DNA of 58,423 bases from Variovorax sp. (GCA_025352265.1 JANXTS010000016.1:1-58423), one strand, 5' to 3'; numbered from the stretch's first letter, positions 16,565 to 26,278 are shown. The notes: generated by a model from the letters alone, not told the origin. Numbers and translations are program-made.

Positions 16565-19008
16565 ACAAGCCCTTAGACGCCGCGCTGCTCCAGCCGGCAG
16601 AAGCCTTCGCCGACTATGTGAAGAACACGGCCGCCCGCATCGACGAAGGCGCCGAAGCCAAGGCGCAGGACGACGGCGCCCGCGTCGGCATCAGCCGTCC
16701 GCACGAGTCGGCTCATCTGCATGTCGCAGGCGAAGCAACCTACATCGACGACATTCCGGAAATGGTCGGCACGCTGCATTGCGCGCTGGGTCTTTCGCCC
16801 GTCGCCCATGGCCGGCTCATGTCCGTGTCGCTCGATGTCATCCGCGCCATGCCCGGCGTGGTGTCGGTGCTGACGGCCACTGATATCCCAGGCAGCAACG
16901 ATTGCGGTTCGATCGTTCACGACGACCCGATCCTGTGCGCCATCGAGGAGCACGACGATGGCTCTTCATGGGGCGACATCCGCTACATCGGCCAGCCTGT
17001 ATTCGCGGTCATCGCCGAAACGCGCGATGCGGCGCGCCGTGCCGCAGCGCGTGCCAAAGACGCGCTGATCATCGAGGCAATGCCGCCCGTGCTCACGCCG
17101 CAAGACGCGCACGCCAGGGGCCAGTACGTCGTGCCGCCGATACACGTCATCCGCGAAACGAACGGCGGTGGCGCACGCGGCGCCATCGATCGCGCACCGC
17201 ACAAGCTCAAGGCCACGCTCGACGTCGGCGGCCAGGAGCAGTTCTACCTGGAAGGACAGATCAGCTACGCCATTCCGAAAGAGGGCGGCGCGATGCACGT
17301 GTACTGCTCGACGCAGCACCCGACCGAAATGCAGCACCTGGTGGCACACGCGCTGCATCTTCATGCGAACGAAGTGCATGTCGAATGCCGGCGCATGGGC
17401 GGTGGCTTCGGCGGCAAGGAATCGCAGTCGGCCATCTTCGCTTGCGTGGCGTCGGTGGCCGCGCACAAGCTGCAGCGTCCGGTCAAGCTGAGGCTCGATC
17501 GCGACGACGACTTCATGATCACCGGGCGACGCCACTGCTTTTGGTACGAGTACGAAGTCGGCTACGACGACGAAGGTCGCGTGCTTGGCGTTGAGATCAC
17601 GATGGTCTCGCGCGCCGGCCATTCTGCAGACCTGTCGGCCCCGGTGATGACACGCGCGCTGTGTCACTTCGACAATGCCTACTGGCTGCCCGACGTGGCG
17701 ATGCACGGCTTCTCCGGCAAAACCAACACACAGAGCAACACCGCGTTTCGCGGCTTCGGCGGGCCGCAGGGTGCCATCGCCATCGAGAACATCCTCGACA
17801 CGGTGGCGCGCAAGCTGAACCGCGATCCGCTCGACGTGCGGCGCATCAACTTCTACGGCAAGACCGAAAACAACGTCACCCCCTACAAGCAGGTGGTGAT
17901 CGACAACATCATTCACGAGCTGGTCGCACAGCTGGAAGAAAGCAGTGACTACCGGGCGCGCCGCGCCGAAATCGCGGGCTTCAACTCGAAAAGCGAAGTC
18001 TTGAAGCGCGGCATTGCCCTGGCGCCGCTCAAGTTCGGCATCTCTTTCAACGTGAAGCACTTCAACCAGGCTGGTGCGCTGGTCCATGTGTACACCGACG
18101 GATCGATCCTGGTGAACCACGGCGGCACCGAAATGGGCCAGGGCCTGAACACCAAGGTCGCGCAGGTGGTTGCGCATGAATTGGGCGTCAACTGCGAGAG
18201 CGTGCGCGCCACCGCGACCGACACCACCAAAGTCGCCAACACATCGGCCACCGCCGCATCGACCGGTGCCGACCTGAACGGCAAAGCTGCGCAAGACGCG
18301 GCGCGGCAGATTCGCGAACGGTTGGCGGTGTGCGCAGCGGCGCGCCATGGCGGCGATGCCAAGGACGTGCGCTTTGCCAACGACAAGGTCGAGGTGGGAG
18401 GCCGTACGCTGTCTTTCGCGACGGTGGTCGGCGAGGCCTATCTGGACCGCGTGCAGTTGTGGTCCGACGGTTTTTACGTCACGCCGGGCCTGAGCTGGGA
18501 CAAGGACAAGATGGAGGGCCGGCCGTTTTTCTATTTCGCTTACGGTGCGGCCGTCAGCGAGGTGATCGTCGATACGCTCACCGGCGAATGGAAGCTGCTG
18601 CGTGCCGACATCCTGCACGACGCCGGCAGGTCGCTCAACCCGGCCATCGACATCGGCCAGGTCGAGGGCGCCTTCATCCAGGGCATGGGCTGGCTCACCA
18701 CCGAAGAACTGGTGTGGCATCCGCAGAGTGGCAAGTTGACCACCCATGCGCCGAGCACCTACAAGATCCCGACGGCCAACGACTGCCCGCCGGTCTTCAA
18801 CGTCAAGCTGTTCGAAGGCGACAACTTCGAGGACTCGATCCACCGCAGCAAAGCGGTCGGCGAGCCGCCTCTGCTGCTCCCGTTCTCAGTGTTCTTCGCC
18901 ATTCGCGATGCGGTGTCCGCGGTGGCCGACCACAAGGTCGATCCACCCTTGCGAGCGCCCGCCACCAGTGAGGCGATCCTGGCTGCGATCACTGCCGTTC
19001 AAGCATAG
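16561..19008 (+). CDS. xdhB: Xanthine dehydrogenase molybdopterin subunit
   Basis: Catalytic molybdenum subunit, 815 residues, starting at the ATG overlapping the xdhA stop. Visible family motifs are GGGFGGKES (active-site Gln/Gly loop region), FRGFGGPQGAIAIE, GTEMGQGLNTK and, near the C-terminus, KAVGEPPLL, whose Glu is the catalytic base. The xdhC gene for inserting the sulfurated cofactor usually follows xdhB in Burkholderiales; here a LysR gene follows instead, 81 bp downstream, and no xdhC is in the window. Confidence 0.96.
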   Translation: MNKPLDAALLQPAEAFADYVKNTAARIDEGAEAKAQDDGARVGISRPHESAHLHVAGEATYIDDIPEMVGTLHCALGLSPVAHGRLMSVSLDVIRAMPGVVSVLTATDIPGSNDCGSIVHDDPILCAIEEHDDGSSWGDIRYIGQPVFAVIAETRDAARRAAARAKDALIIEAMPPVLTPQDAHARGQYVVPPIHVIRETNGGGARGAIDRAPHKLKATLDVGGQEQFYLEGQISYAIPKEGGAMHVYCSTQHPTEMQHLVAHALHLHANEVHVECRRMGGGFGGKESQSAIFACVASVAAHKLQRPVKLRLDRDDDFMITGRRHCFWYEYEVGYDDEGRVLGVEITMVSRAGHSADLSAPVMTRALCHFDNAYWLPDVAMHGFSGKTNTQSNTAFRGFGGPQGAIAIENILDTVARKLNRDPLDVRRINFYGKTENNVTPYKQVVIDNIIHELVAQLEESSDYRARRAEIAGFNSKSEVLKRGIALAPLKFGISFNVKHFNQAGALVHVYTDGSILVNHGGTEMGQGLNTKVAQVVAHELGVNCESVRATATDTTKVANTSATAASTGADLNGKAAQDAARQIRERLAVCAAARHGGDAKDVRFANDKVEVGGRTLSFATVVGEAYLDRVQLWSDGFYVTPGLSWDKDKMEGRPFFYFAYGAAVSEVIVDTLTGEWKLLRADILHDAGRSLNPAIDIGQVEGAFIQGMGWLTTEELVWHPQSGKLTTHAPSTYKIPTANDCPPVFNVKLFEGDNFEDSIHRSKAVGEPPLLLPFSVFFAIRDAVSAVADHKVDPPLRAPATSEAILAAITAVQA

Positions 19009-19089
19009 GCCGCCGTAGACTTCGCAGCATGTCCAGACCTAACGCCATGCTCGCCTCAGTGTCGCTGCTCCACCCGAGGGCGAGCCAAA

Positions 19090-20076
19090 GTGCGTGACCA
19101 GGCGCTCTTCGACAAGATCGATCTTCACTTGATCCGGGTGCTTCATACCGTGCTGACCGACCGCAGCGTGTCCCGCGCTGCCATCCGCCTGGGCATGTAC
19201 CAGCCGGCAGTCTCCGCCGCCCTCAAGCGGCTGCGCGATCTGTCGGGCGATCCGCTGCTGGTGCGCTCTGGCTCTGGCATGGTGCCTACCGATGCGGGCC
19301 TGCGAATGATCGAGCCCGCCGCCGCCATCCTGCGGGCGGCCGAGGTGCTGTTCACCGATGCGCGCGGCTTCGATCCGCGCACCGCCACGAGCACGTTTCG
19401 CATTGCCGCAAGCGACTACCTCGACCCGCTTTTCCTGCCGATGCTGGTGGCGCAGATCAAGAGCCAGGCGCCGATGTGCCGCATCGAGATTCTTCCGCTG
19501 TCGCCCGACTCCAACTACCACGGCCATTTGTCGCTAGGCCACGTCGATCTCGTGATCGGCAACTGGCAAAAGCCGCCTGAAGACCTGCACATGGCGCGGC
19601 TCTTCGGCGACGAAATCGTCTCGCTCATCAACAAGGATCACCCGGCGGCGCGGAGGGGCTGGGATGTCGACACCTGGCTGGCAGCGGAGCACATCGCGCC
19701 GACGCCGATGCACCCGGGCGCGCGCGGCATCATCGACCAGATGCTCGATGCGCTGAAGCTCGAGCGCAACATCACCGCGCGCTGCGCCCACTTCAGTCTG
19801 ATCCCCGACATGGTGGCATCGAGCTTGCTCGTACTGACCACCGGCCGCCAGTATTGCGAGCGCTTCATTCCGCGCTTGCCGGTGCGAATCATGGAGTGCC
19901 CGGTCACGCTGCCGCGCCTCATGTACTACCAGCTGTGGCACGAGCGAACGCACTCGTCGAGCTCGGCGCGGTGGCTGCGTGAGACCACCAAGTCAGTCGC
20001 CGCGTCGTTGCGGCCGCCGTCCGGTATCCCCGTTAAAAATCCTTCGACAACCACCACCAGCTCCACCAAGGTATGA
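19090..20076 (+). CDS. LysR family transcriptional regulator
   Basis: A 328-residue DNA-binding regulator starting at GTG 19090. The N-terminal winged helix-turn-helix is clear (DLHLIRVLHTVLTDRSVSRAA, then QPAVSAALKRLRD as recognition helix), followed by the periplasmic-binding-like effector domain. The C-terminal 25 residues are Ser/Thr rich and unlike the family. The gene sits between xdhAB and the purine transporter and overlaps the ATPase gene by 4 nt, so it is translated with the transporter. A role in regulating purine uptake and oxidation is inferred from position. I could not pick out a convincing T-N11-A site. Confidence 0.92.
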   Translation: MRDQALFDKIDLHLIRVLHTVLTDRSVSRAAIRLGMYQPAVSAALKRLRDLSGDPLLVRSGSGMVPTDAGLRMIEPAAAILRAAEVLFTDARGFDPRTATSTFRIAASDYLDPLFLPMLVAQIKSQAPMCRIEILPLSPDSNYHGHLSLGHVDLVIGNWQKPPEDLHMARLFGDEIVSLINKDHPAARRGWDVDTWLAAEHIAPTPMHPGARGIIDQMLDALKLERNITARCAHFSLIPDMVASSLLVLTTGRQYCERFIPRLPVRIMECPVTLPRLMYYQLWHERTHSSSSARWLRETTKSVAASLRPPSGIPVKNPSTTTTSSTKV

Positions 20077-21623
20077 CGACGTCCAGACTCCAACTTGCGC
20101 ACATCACCAAGCGCTACCCGGCGGTGGTGGCCAACAGCGATGTGTCGCTGGTGGTGCAGCCCGGTGAAACCCATGCGGTGCTGGGCGAGAACGGCGCCGG
20201 CAAATCGACCTTGATGAAGATCATCTACGGCTCGGTCAAGCCCGACGAAGGCACCGTCATGTTCAACGGCCAAATGGTGAACGTGCGCAACCCGCAGGAG
20301 GCGAGGGCGCTCGGCATCAGCATGGTGTTCCAGCACTTCAGTTTGTTCGACACGCTGACCGTGGCGGAGAACGTGTGGCTGGGTCTGGACAAGAGCCTGG
20401 CGCTGGCCGACGTGACGAAGCGCATCACGCAAAAGGCGAGCGAATACGGGCTCGATATCGATCCGGTGCGGCCGGTGCACACGCTGTCCGTCGGCGAGAT
20501 GCAGCGCGTCGAAATCATCCGCGCGCTGCTCACAGACCCCAAGCTGCTGATCCTCGACGAGCCGACCTCGGTGTTGACGCCGCAGGCGGTGGTCAAGCTT
20601 TTCGTCGTGCTGAAGAAGCTCGCATCCGAAGGCTGCAGCATCCTGTACATCAGCCACAAGCTGCACGAGATTCGAGAGTTGTGCACCGCCTGCACGGTGT
20701 TGCGCGGCGGCAAGGTCACTGGCGTGTGCGACCCGCGGAACGAAACCAACGAATCGCTCTCGCGCCTGATGATCGGCGCCGAACCGCCGCCGCTGCAACA
20801 CCGCGCGGTCAAGACCGGCGCGGTGGCGCTCAAGGTCGATGCGTTGACGCTGGCGCGCGAAGATCAGTTCGGCGTCGACCTCGATGCGGTGTCGCTCGAA
20901 GTGCGCGCCGGTGAGGTGGTCGGCATCGCCGGCGTGTCGGGCAACGGGCAACGTGAATTGCTCTACGCACTGTCGGGCGAAGACGTGCGCGCCGAGGCCT
21001 CGATGATCCAAGTGTTCGGTCAACCCGCCGCGCACATGCGGCCACGCAAGCGCCGTGCACTCGGCCTGCATTTCGTGCCTGAAGAACGGCTTGGCCGCGG
21101 GGCGGTACCGACGCTCGGGCTCGCACACAACCTGCTGCTGACGCGCACCGACGCGGTTGGCAAGACCGGTTGGATTCACACCAAGGCGCTCGATCGCTAT
21201 GCGGCAGAAATTATCAAGCGCTTCAACGTGAAGGCGGGCGGGCCGAGCTCCGCGGCCAAGTCGCTGTCGGGCGGCAACCTGCAGAAGTTCATCGTTGGAC
21301 GCGAGATCGATGCCAACCCGAAAATCTTCATCGTGTCGCAGCCGACCTGGGGCGTCGATGTCGGTGCAGCGGCGCTGATTCGCAACGAGATCCTTGCACT
21401 GCGCGACGCCGGTTGCGCAGTGCTGGTGGTGAGTGAAGAGCTTGACGAGCTGTTCGAGATCAGCGACCGTTTGTACGTTATCGCCAAGGGCAAGCTGTCG
21501 CCCTCGGTCGACCGCGCTGCCGCCACGGTGCCGCGCATCGGCGAGTGGATGAGCGGGTTGTGGAACTCGAGCGGTGCCGACACAGCCGCCGCTACAGGCG
21601 CTAAGGAGATGGCCCATGTTTAA
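20073..21623 (+). CDS. ABC transporter ATP-binding protein, tandem domains (purine nucleoside type)
   Basis: Cytoplasmic ATPase with two nucleotide-binding domains in one chain, the layout of sugar and BMP/purine nucleoside importers. Domain 1 carries Walker A GENGAGKST, signature LSVGEMQRVEI and Walker B LLILDEPTSVL. Domain 2 has a degenerate Walker A (GVSGNGQREL) but a clear signature (LSGGNLQKFIVGRE), and the Asp-Glu of Walker B is replaced (IFIVSQPTWG), so only site 1 is likely catalytic. Product 516 residues. Overlaps LysR (4 nt) and the permease (8 nt). Confidence 0.95.
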   Translation: MTTSRLQLAHITKRYPAVVANSDVSLVVQPGETHAVLGENGAGKSTLMKIIYGSVKPDEGTVMFNGQMVNVRNPQEARALGISMVFQHFSLFDTLTVAENVWLGLDKSLALADVTKRITQKASEYGLDIDPVRPVHTLSVGEMQRVEIIRALLTDPKLLILDEPTSVLTPQAVVKLFVVLKKLASEGCSILYISHKLHEIRELCTACTVLRGGKVTGVCDPRNETNESLSRLMIGAEPPPLQHRAVKTGAVALKVDALTLAREDQFGVDLDAVSLEVRAGEVVGIAGVSGNGQRELLYALSGEDVRAEASMIQVFGQPAAHMRPRKRRALGLHFVPEERLGRGAVPTLGLAHNLLLTRTDAVGKTGWIHTKALDRYAAEIIKRFNVKAGGPSSAAKSLSGGNLQKFIVGREIDANPKIFIVSQPTWGVDVGAAALIRNEILALRDAGCAVLVVSEELDELFEISDRLYVIAKGKLSPSVDRAAATVPRIGEWMSGLWNSSGADTAAATGAKEMAHV

Positions 21624-22779
21624 GCTGGAACCGCGCCCGCAGCTCTCACGCTTCTGGAGCTACGGCTCGCCCATCCTCGCGCTGCTCATCACGGTGCTCA
21701 TCGGCATGGTGCTGTTTGCGGCGCTCGGCAAAGACCCGGTCAAGGGGCTGCTGGTATTTTTCTACGAGCCCGTCAAGAGCTGGTATGCCATCGGCGAGCT
21801 GATGGTCAAGGCGACGCCGCTGCTCATCATCGCGCTCGGTCTCGCGGTGTGCTTCCGGGCGAATGTCTGGAACATCGGCGCCGAAGGGCAGTTCGTGTTC
21901 GGTGCGGTGGCTGCAGGAGGCATGGCCTTGCTGGCCGACAAGACGACCGGCCCGTGGATCGTGCCAGCCATCCTGGTCGCGGGCGTGCTTGGCGGCATGT
22001 TCTGGGCGGGCATCGTCGCTTGGCTGCGAGACAAGTTCAACGCCAACGAAATCCTGGTGAGCCTGATGCTGGTGTACGTCGCCGTGCTGCTGCTCGGCTA
22101 CATGGTCGCAGGCCCGTGGAAAGATCCGGGCGGCTACAACTTCCCGCAAAGCAAGACCTTCGAAGCGGTGACGCAGATTCCACGGCTGATGAAGGGCTCA
22201 CGCGTCAGCATCGGCCTGATCATCGCGCTGGTCGGCGTCGGTGTGCTGTGGGTGTTTTTGTTCCGCACGCGGGCCGGTTTCGCACAGCAGGTCGGTGGCC
22301 TGGCACCGGCGGCGGCACGCTACGCGGGCTTCTCGGCACGGCGCGCGGTGTGGGTTGCGCTGTTGACGTCGGGCGGCGCCGCAGGGCTCGCCGGCGCGCT
22401 CGAAGTCGCCGGCCCGATCGGTCAGCTCACGCCTTATGTGCCGGCCGGTTACGGCTTCGCGGCCATCATCGTGGCCTTCGTCGGGCGGCTGCATCCGGTC
22501 GGCATGGTGTTCTCGGCATTGCTGATGAGCATGTTCTATATCGGTGGTGAACTCGCGCAGTCACGGCTCGGTTTACCGAAGTCGCTCACGGGTGTGTTCC
22601 AGGGCTTGCTGTTGTTCACGCTGCTGGCTTGCGACACGCTGATTGCTTATCGCATTCGCCGCAAGCTGGCAATCAAGGCGGTGGCGGTCCGGCCAATGAG
22701 TACCGGCACCTCGTCGCTGCAAGCCAGCACCCCTCTGACTGCGCAGATGCCGCAAGCCACGCCGGAAGGAGCCATCTGA
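21616..22779 (+). CDS. ABC transporter permease (NupB/YufP-like)
   Basis: First membrane subunit of the purine-type ABC importer, 387 residues from the ATG at 21616. AAGGAG sits 8 bases upstream, so this start is preferred over the upstream in-frame one at 21574. The central region VCFRANVWNIGAEGQ is the conserved branched-chain/BMP permease motif, followed by about eight hydrophobic helices. The C-terminal 40 residues are a Ser/Thr-rich tail. It overlaps the ATPase gene and touches the next permease (stop and start share one base). Confidence 0.94.
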   Translation: MFKLEPRPQLSRFWSYGSPILALLITVLIGMVLFAALGKDPVKGLLVFFYEPVKSWYAIGELMVKATPLLIIALGLAVCFRANVWNIGAEGQFVFGAVAAGGMALLADKTTGPWIVPAILVAGVLGGMFWAGIVAWLRDKFNANEILVSLMLVYVAVLLLGYMVAGPWKDPGGYNFPQSKTFEAVTQIPRLMKGSRVSIGLIIALVGVGVLWVFLFRTRAGFAQQVGGLAPAAARYAGFSARRAVWVALLTSGGAAGLAGALEVAGPIGQLTPYVPAGYGFAAIIVAFVGRLHPVGMVFSALLMSMFYIGGELAQSRLGLPKSLTGVFQGLLLFTLLACDTLIAYRIRRKLAIKAVAVRPMSTGTSSLQASTPLTAQMPQATPEGAI

Positions 22780-23699
22780 TGGAGTCGTATGCACTGCTGT
22801 TGGGCTCCACGCTCAGCGCCGGAACCATCCTCGCGCTGGCTGCGCTGGGCCTGCTGATCAACGAGAAGGCAGGCATTGTCAACCTCGGTGCCGAGGGGAT
22901 GATGTTGTGCGCGGCCATCGCCGGTTTTGCAGCGACGGTGACCACCGGCAACGCATGGCTGGGGTTTCTGGCCGGCATGGCCGCCGGCGCCGCATTGGCG
23001 GCTATCTTTGGCGTGCTGGTGATCTGGCTCAACACCAACCAATACGCGACCGGCCTGGCGCTGAGCCTGTTCGGCGTCGGCTTCTCGGCTTTCGCGGGCA
23101 TCGGCTTCGTGCAGGCCAAGCTGCCGGAAACCGTCTCGTATGCGATCCCGGTGCTTGGAGACATTCCGTTGATCGGACCCGCGCTGTTCCGGCATCACCC
23201 GCTGGTGTACTTCGCGATCGCGCTGACGTTCGGTTTGATATGGTTCTTGTATCGCACGCGATCGGGGCTGGTGCTGCGCTCGGTTGGTGAGTCGCCGGAG
23301 TCTTCGCACGCGTTGGGCTATCCGGTCCGCCGCATCCGTTTCGCGGCGGTGGTCGTCGGCGGTGCGTTGTGCGGGCTGGCGGGCGCGTACCTGTCGGTCG
23401 TCTACACCGGGTTATGGGTCGAAGGCATGGTGGCTGGCAAGGGCTGGATCGCGCTGGCGCTCACGACCTTTGCGACCTGGCGGCCTATTCGCGTACTGCT
23501 CGGTGCTTATCTTTTCGGCGGGGTATCGATGCTGGGATTCCACTTCCAGAGCATCGGCATTGATGTGCCGAGCCAATTCCTGAGCATGCTCCAGTACATT
23601 GCGCCGATCGTGGTCCTGGCGATCATTTCGCGCAACCCGGCCTTCATTCGCATCAACATGCCCGCGTCCATCGGGAAGCCGTTTTACCCCGGCTCATAA
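22779..23699 (+). CDS. ABC transporter permease (NupC/YufQ-like)
   Basis: Second membrane subunit, 306 residues from the ATG at 22779; GGAAGGAG is upstream at suitable distance. It contains the family motif LLINEKAGIVNLGAEGMM near residues 22-40 and about eight helices. It pairs with the previous permease as a heterodimer. The 76-bp gap to the binding-protein gene has GAGG as ribosome site but no clear terminator, so the binding protein is probably co-transcribed. Confidence 0.94.
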   Translation: MESYALLLGSTLSAGTILALAALGLLINEKAGIVNLGAEGMMLCAAIAGFAATVTTGNAWLGFLAGMAAGAALAAIFGVLVIWLNTNQYATGLALSLFGVGFSAFAGIGFVQAKLPETVSYAIPVLGDIPLIGPALFRHHPLVYFAIALTFGLIWFLYRTRSGLVLRSVGESPESSHALGYPVRRIRFAAVVVGGALCGLAGAYLSVVYTGLWVEGMVAGKGWIALALTTFATWRPIRVLLGAYLFGGVSMLGFHFQSIGIDVPSQFLSMLQYIAPIVVLAIISRNPAFIRINMPASIGKPFYPGS

Positions 23700-23775
23700 T
23701 CGCGTTTTTTTCGTGTTTCCGTCGGTGGTTCCTGTCTTTAGTTTTTGCCAACCTGTCCTTTGAGGATTTATCCAA

Positions 23776-24945
23776 ATGAATGATCTGAACAAGCGCTCCC
23801 TGCTCAAGCTCGCAGCCGTCACGGCGGTGGCTTCGGCCGCCCTCATCGGCTGCGGCAAGAAAGAAGAAGCGCCCGCCGCCGCCGCACCTGCTGCACCGGC
23901 GCCGACCGCTGCAGCACCGGCAGCCGCACCCGCCGCGCCTCTCAATATTGCCTTTGCCTATGTCGGCCCGGTCGGCGACGGCGGCTGGTCTTTTGCGCAC
24001 GACAACGGACGCAAGGCCCTGGAGAAGGAATACGGCGACAAGATCAAGACGACCTTTGTCGAGAGCGTGCCCGAATCGGCCGATGCCGAGCGCGTGTTCC
24101 GCGACATGGTGGGGCAGGGCAACAAGCTGATCTTCGGCACCACCTTCGGCTACATGGAGCCGATGTTGAAGGTCGCTGCCGACAACAAGGAAGTGAAGTT
24201 CGAGCATGCCACCGGCTACAAGACGGCCGAGAACATGCGTACCTACGACAGCCGCACATATGAAGGCGCCTACATGGCCGGCATCATCGCCGGCGGCATG
24301 ACCAAGACCAACCAGCTCGGCGTGGTCGGCTCGGTGCCGATCCCTGAAGTGCTGCGCAACATCAACAGCTTCACGCTGGGTGCGCAGTCGGTCAACCCGA
24401 AGATCACGACCAAGGTCGTGTGGGTCAACGAATGGTTCAGCCCGCCAAAGGAAACCGAAGCCGCCACCGCGCTTATCAACGGCGGCGCCGACGTGCTGTT
24501 CCAGAACACCGACTCGCCCGCCGTGCTCAAGACCGCGCAGGAAAAAGGCAAGCGCGCCTTCGGCTGGGATTCGGACATGACCGCCTACGGTCCCAAGGCC
24601 CACCTGGCATCGGCCGTCATCAACTGGGGTCCGTACTACATCAAGGCGACCAAGGACGCGCTCGATGGCAAGTGGGCGACCGGCCAGAGCTGGTGGGGCG
24701 TGAAGGAAGGCGCCATCGACATCGTGTCGATCGCCGACGACGTGCCGGCCGATATCAAGACGAAGGTCGAGACGGTGAAGGCCGGCCTGAAGGACGGCAG
24801 CTACTCGATCTGGAAGGGCCCGATCGTGGGGCAGGACGGCAAGGAACTGATCGCAGCCGGCGCTGTGGCCGACGACAAGTTCTTGTCGGGCGTGAACTTC
24901 TACGTCAAGGGTGTGGACGGCAAGGTGCCGGGCGACAAGAAATAA
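23776..24945 (+). CDS. BMP family substrate-binding lipoprotein
   Basis: Periplasmic receptor of the ABC importer, 389 residues. The N-terminus has a signal with a lipobox (SAALIGC, Cys at about residue 27) and a long Ala/Pro linker before the BMP domain, which opens with IAFAYVGPVGDGGW. Most BMP proteins in this context bind purine nucleosides or nucleobases, which fits the neighbouring xdhAB and deaminase genes. A strong terminator follows directly. Confidence 0.94.
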   Translation: MNDLNKRSLLKLAAVTAVASAALIGCGKKEEAPAAAAPAAPAPTAAAPAAAPAAPLNIAFAYVGPVGDGGWSFAHDNGRKALEKEYGDKIKTTFVESVPESADAERVFRDMVGQGNKLIFGTTFGYMEPMLKVAADNKEVKFEHATGYKTAENMRTYDSRTYEGAYMAGIIAGGMTKTNQLGVVGSVPIPEVLRNINSFTLGAQSVNPKITTKVVWVNEWFSPPKETEAATALINGGADVLFQNTDSPAVLKTAQEKGKRAFGWDSDMTAYGPKAHLASAVINWGPYYIKATKDALDGKWATGQSWWGVKEGAIDIVSIADDVPADIKTKVETVKAGLKDGSYSIWKGPIVGQDGKELIAAGAVADDKFLSGVNFYVKGVDGKVPGDKK

Positions 24946-24963
24946 GCTAGCCTCCGCCTAGCG

Positions 24964-24995
24964 AAAAAGCCACCTGCTTGCGGGTGGCTTTTTTT
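24964..24995 (+). terminator. Rho-independent terminator after BMP gene
   Basis: An 11-bp stem (AAAAAGCCACC pairing with GGTGGCTTTTT), an 8-nt loop and a run of seven T. It ends the xdh/LysR/ABC transporter transcript. Confidence 0.93.
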
Positions 24996-25036
24996 ATGGT
25001 CAGTGAGAACGAACAATACAGGTCAGGGAGAAAAAT

Positions 25037-25616
25037 ATGGCAACAGCCGTAGCAGGACAGACCGCGTCTCGGTTGGTGAATGCGAGTGCATCGAACGAAC
25101 TGAGCGGAACCCGATGGGTCGGAAGATTTCCGACCAGCACTTCATTAGAAGAACTCGATCAACCATTCAGAAAAGAACGTCAAGGCTTTGATGGAGGCAG
25201 TGAATCCGGCAGGCGGTAATGTTTCGATCGCGGCGACCTACCGACCCAAAGAAAGGGCCTACTTAATGCATTACGCGTCGGCCATCGCGACGGGTGCCAT
25301 CAAGCCTGAAAGCGTACCGACCATGGTCGGCGTCAATATTGAGTGGGTTCACGAGAAGCCGGAGCAATCCCGTGAGGCCGCACGGCAGATGGCAGCAGCT
25401 TATGCAATTGTCTTTCCGCCAGCGCTGGACTCGCGACATACGGCGCGCAATGCAATCGACATGTCGATCTCGGGCGTTCGCAACAAGAAAATCAGTGATG
25501 CGTCCGGCAAGAAGGTCTTGATCAAGACAGACAGCGATCTGGTTGAAGTCGCCCGCACGTATTCCGTGATCAAGCTCTTGTCCCATCCACCGCACTGGTC
25601 AGACAATGGTTTCTAA
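25037..25616 (+). pseudogene. M15-like peptidoglycan peptidase, frameshifted (effector-like)
   Basis: The ATG at 25037 has GGGAG six bases upstream. The frame runs for 46 codons (ending LEELDQPFRK), then the coding signal jumps at an A4 run (25171-25174) to the frame that continues NVKALMEAVN and ends at 25616. Removing one A restores a 192-residue protein. In restored numbering, SRHTARNAID (His134, Asp141) and PPHW (His186) match the three zinc ligands of the M15/VanY D-Ala-D-Ala carboxypeptidase fold, and ATYRPKERAYLMH matches its N-terminal motif. There is no signal peptide. The next gene encodes a secreted protein and overlaps by 11 nt. Either a real lesion or a base-calling error. Confidence 0.72.
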
Positions 25617-26121
25617 CCATCTCGTTTTCTTTCTAGCGTTTGCCACCGCCGTCGGTGTCCCCGCGTTTGCTGCCAAGCCTTCGCCTGCTTTGGTCGAAGT
25701 CAGGCCGGACGGGTCTCGGACCGTTTTCACAACGACGTCGATCAATCGGGGGGATCGCGTAATCGCCCAGTATTCAGACACGCAAGGTGCTTTGCGTTGC
25801 TGTGTTCGGCTTGCGAAGCAAAAATTGTTGTCGAGAGCGGATGTCAGCGACGAGTTGCGCGGAAATCGCGTCAGTGCCTACGCACTTGCGCCGCTCACAG
25901 GAAAGGACGTGATGCCTTTCATCGGTGCTGCACTCGTGTTCCGCGGTCTGGTTGGCGCAATGGAACGAGCGACTCTGGCGGGCAACGCCGACAAGTCTCT
26001 GCCGAAGGTCTGCCTGAGCAGTGAAGGCGCGCATCTCAGGCAATCTGCTGATGGCAAGGCAAAGGCGCATCTCTACATGCACTTCGACTACGCGGTCGAC
26101 CCGACTTGCGACCAAAGATAA
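25606..26121 (+). CDS. Secreted protein of unknown family, possible immunity protein
   Basis: A 171-residue protein with a clear Sec signal (residues 1-23, FFLAFATAVGVPAFA before AKPSP), so periplasmic. It has Cys residues (CC near residue 65, further ones near 142 and 168) that could form disulfides. No family recognised. It begins inside the 3' end of the peptidase-like gene. A cytoplasmic-looking peptidoglycan hydrolase followed by an overlapping periplasmic protein is the usual arrangement of type VI effector and immunity genes, so immunity is a reasonable inference. Confidence 0.7.
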   Translation: MVSNHLVFFLAFATAVGVPAFAAKPSPALVEVRPDGSRTVFTTTSINRGDRVIAQYSDTQGALRCCVRLAKQKLLSRADVSDELRGNRVSAYALAPLTGKDVMPFIGAALVFRGLVGAMERATLAGNADKSLPKVCLSSEGAHLRQSADGKAKAHLYMHFDYAVDPTCDQR

Positions 26122-26246
26122 GCTCGCCGTCAGGTCGCTGCGCAGTTCGTGTCGCGACTTCCACCCCATGACCGAGGGCGACACCGTTGGCTCGGCGTAG
26201 CCTGTTCTATGGTGTCCTTGGAAGCGATGCTGGATGCTTCAGAATT

Positions 26247-26278
26247 AAGGGCTGCCTTGCGCGGCCCTTTTTCTTTTC
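26247..26278 (+). terminator. Rho-independent terminator before MFS gene
   Basis: A 9-bp stem (AAGGGCTGC with GCGGCCCTT, one G-T pair) and a 5-nt loop, followed by TTTTTCTTTT counting from the stem end. It probably ends the effector/immunity transcript. It lies inside the longest possible MFS reading frame and so argues against the upstream start codons of that gene. Confidence 0.85.
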
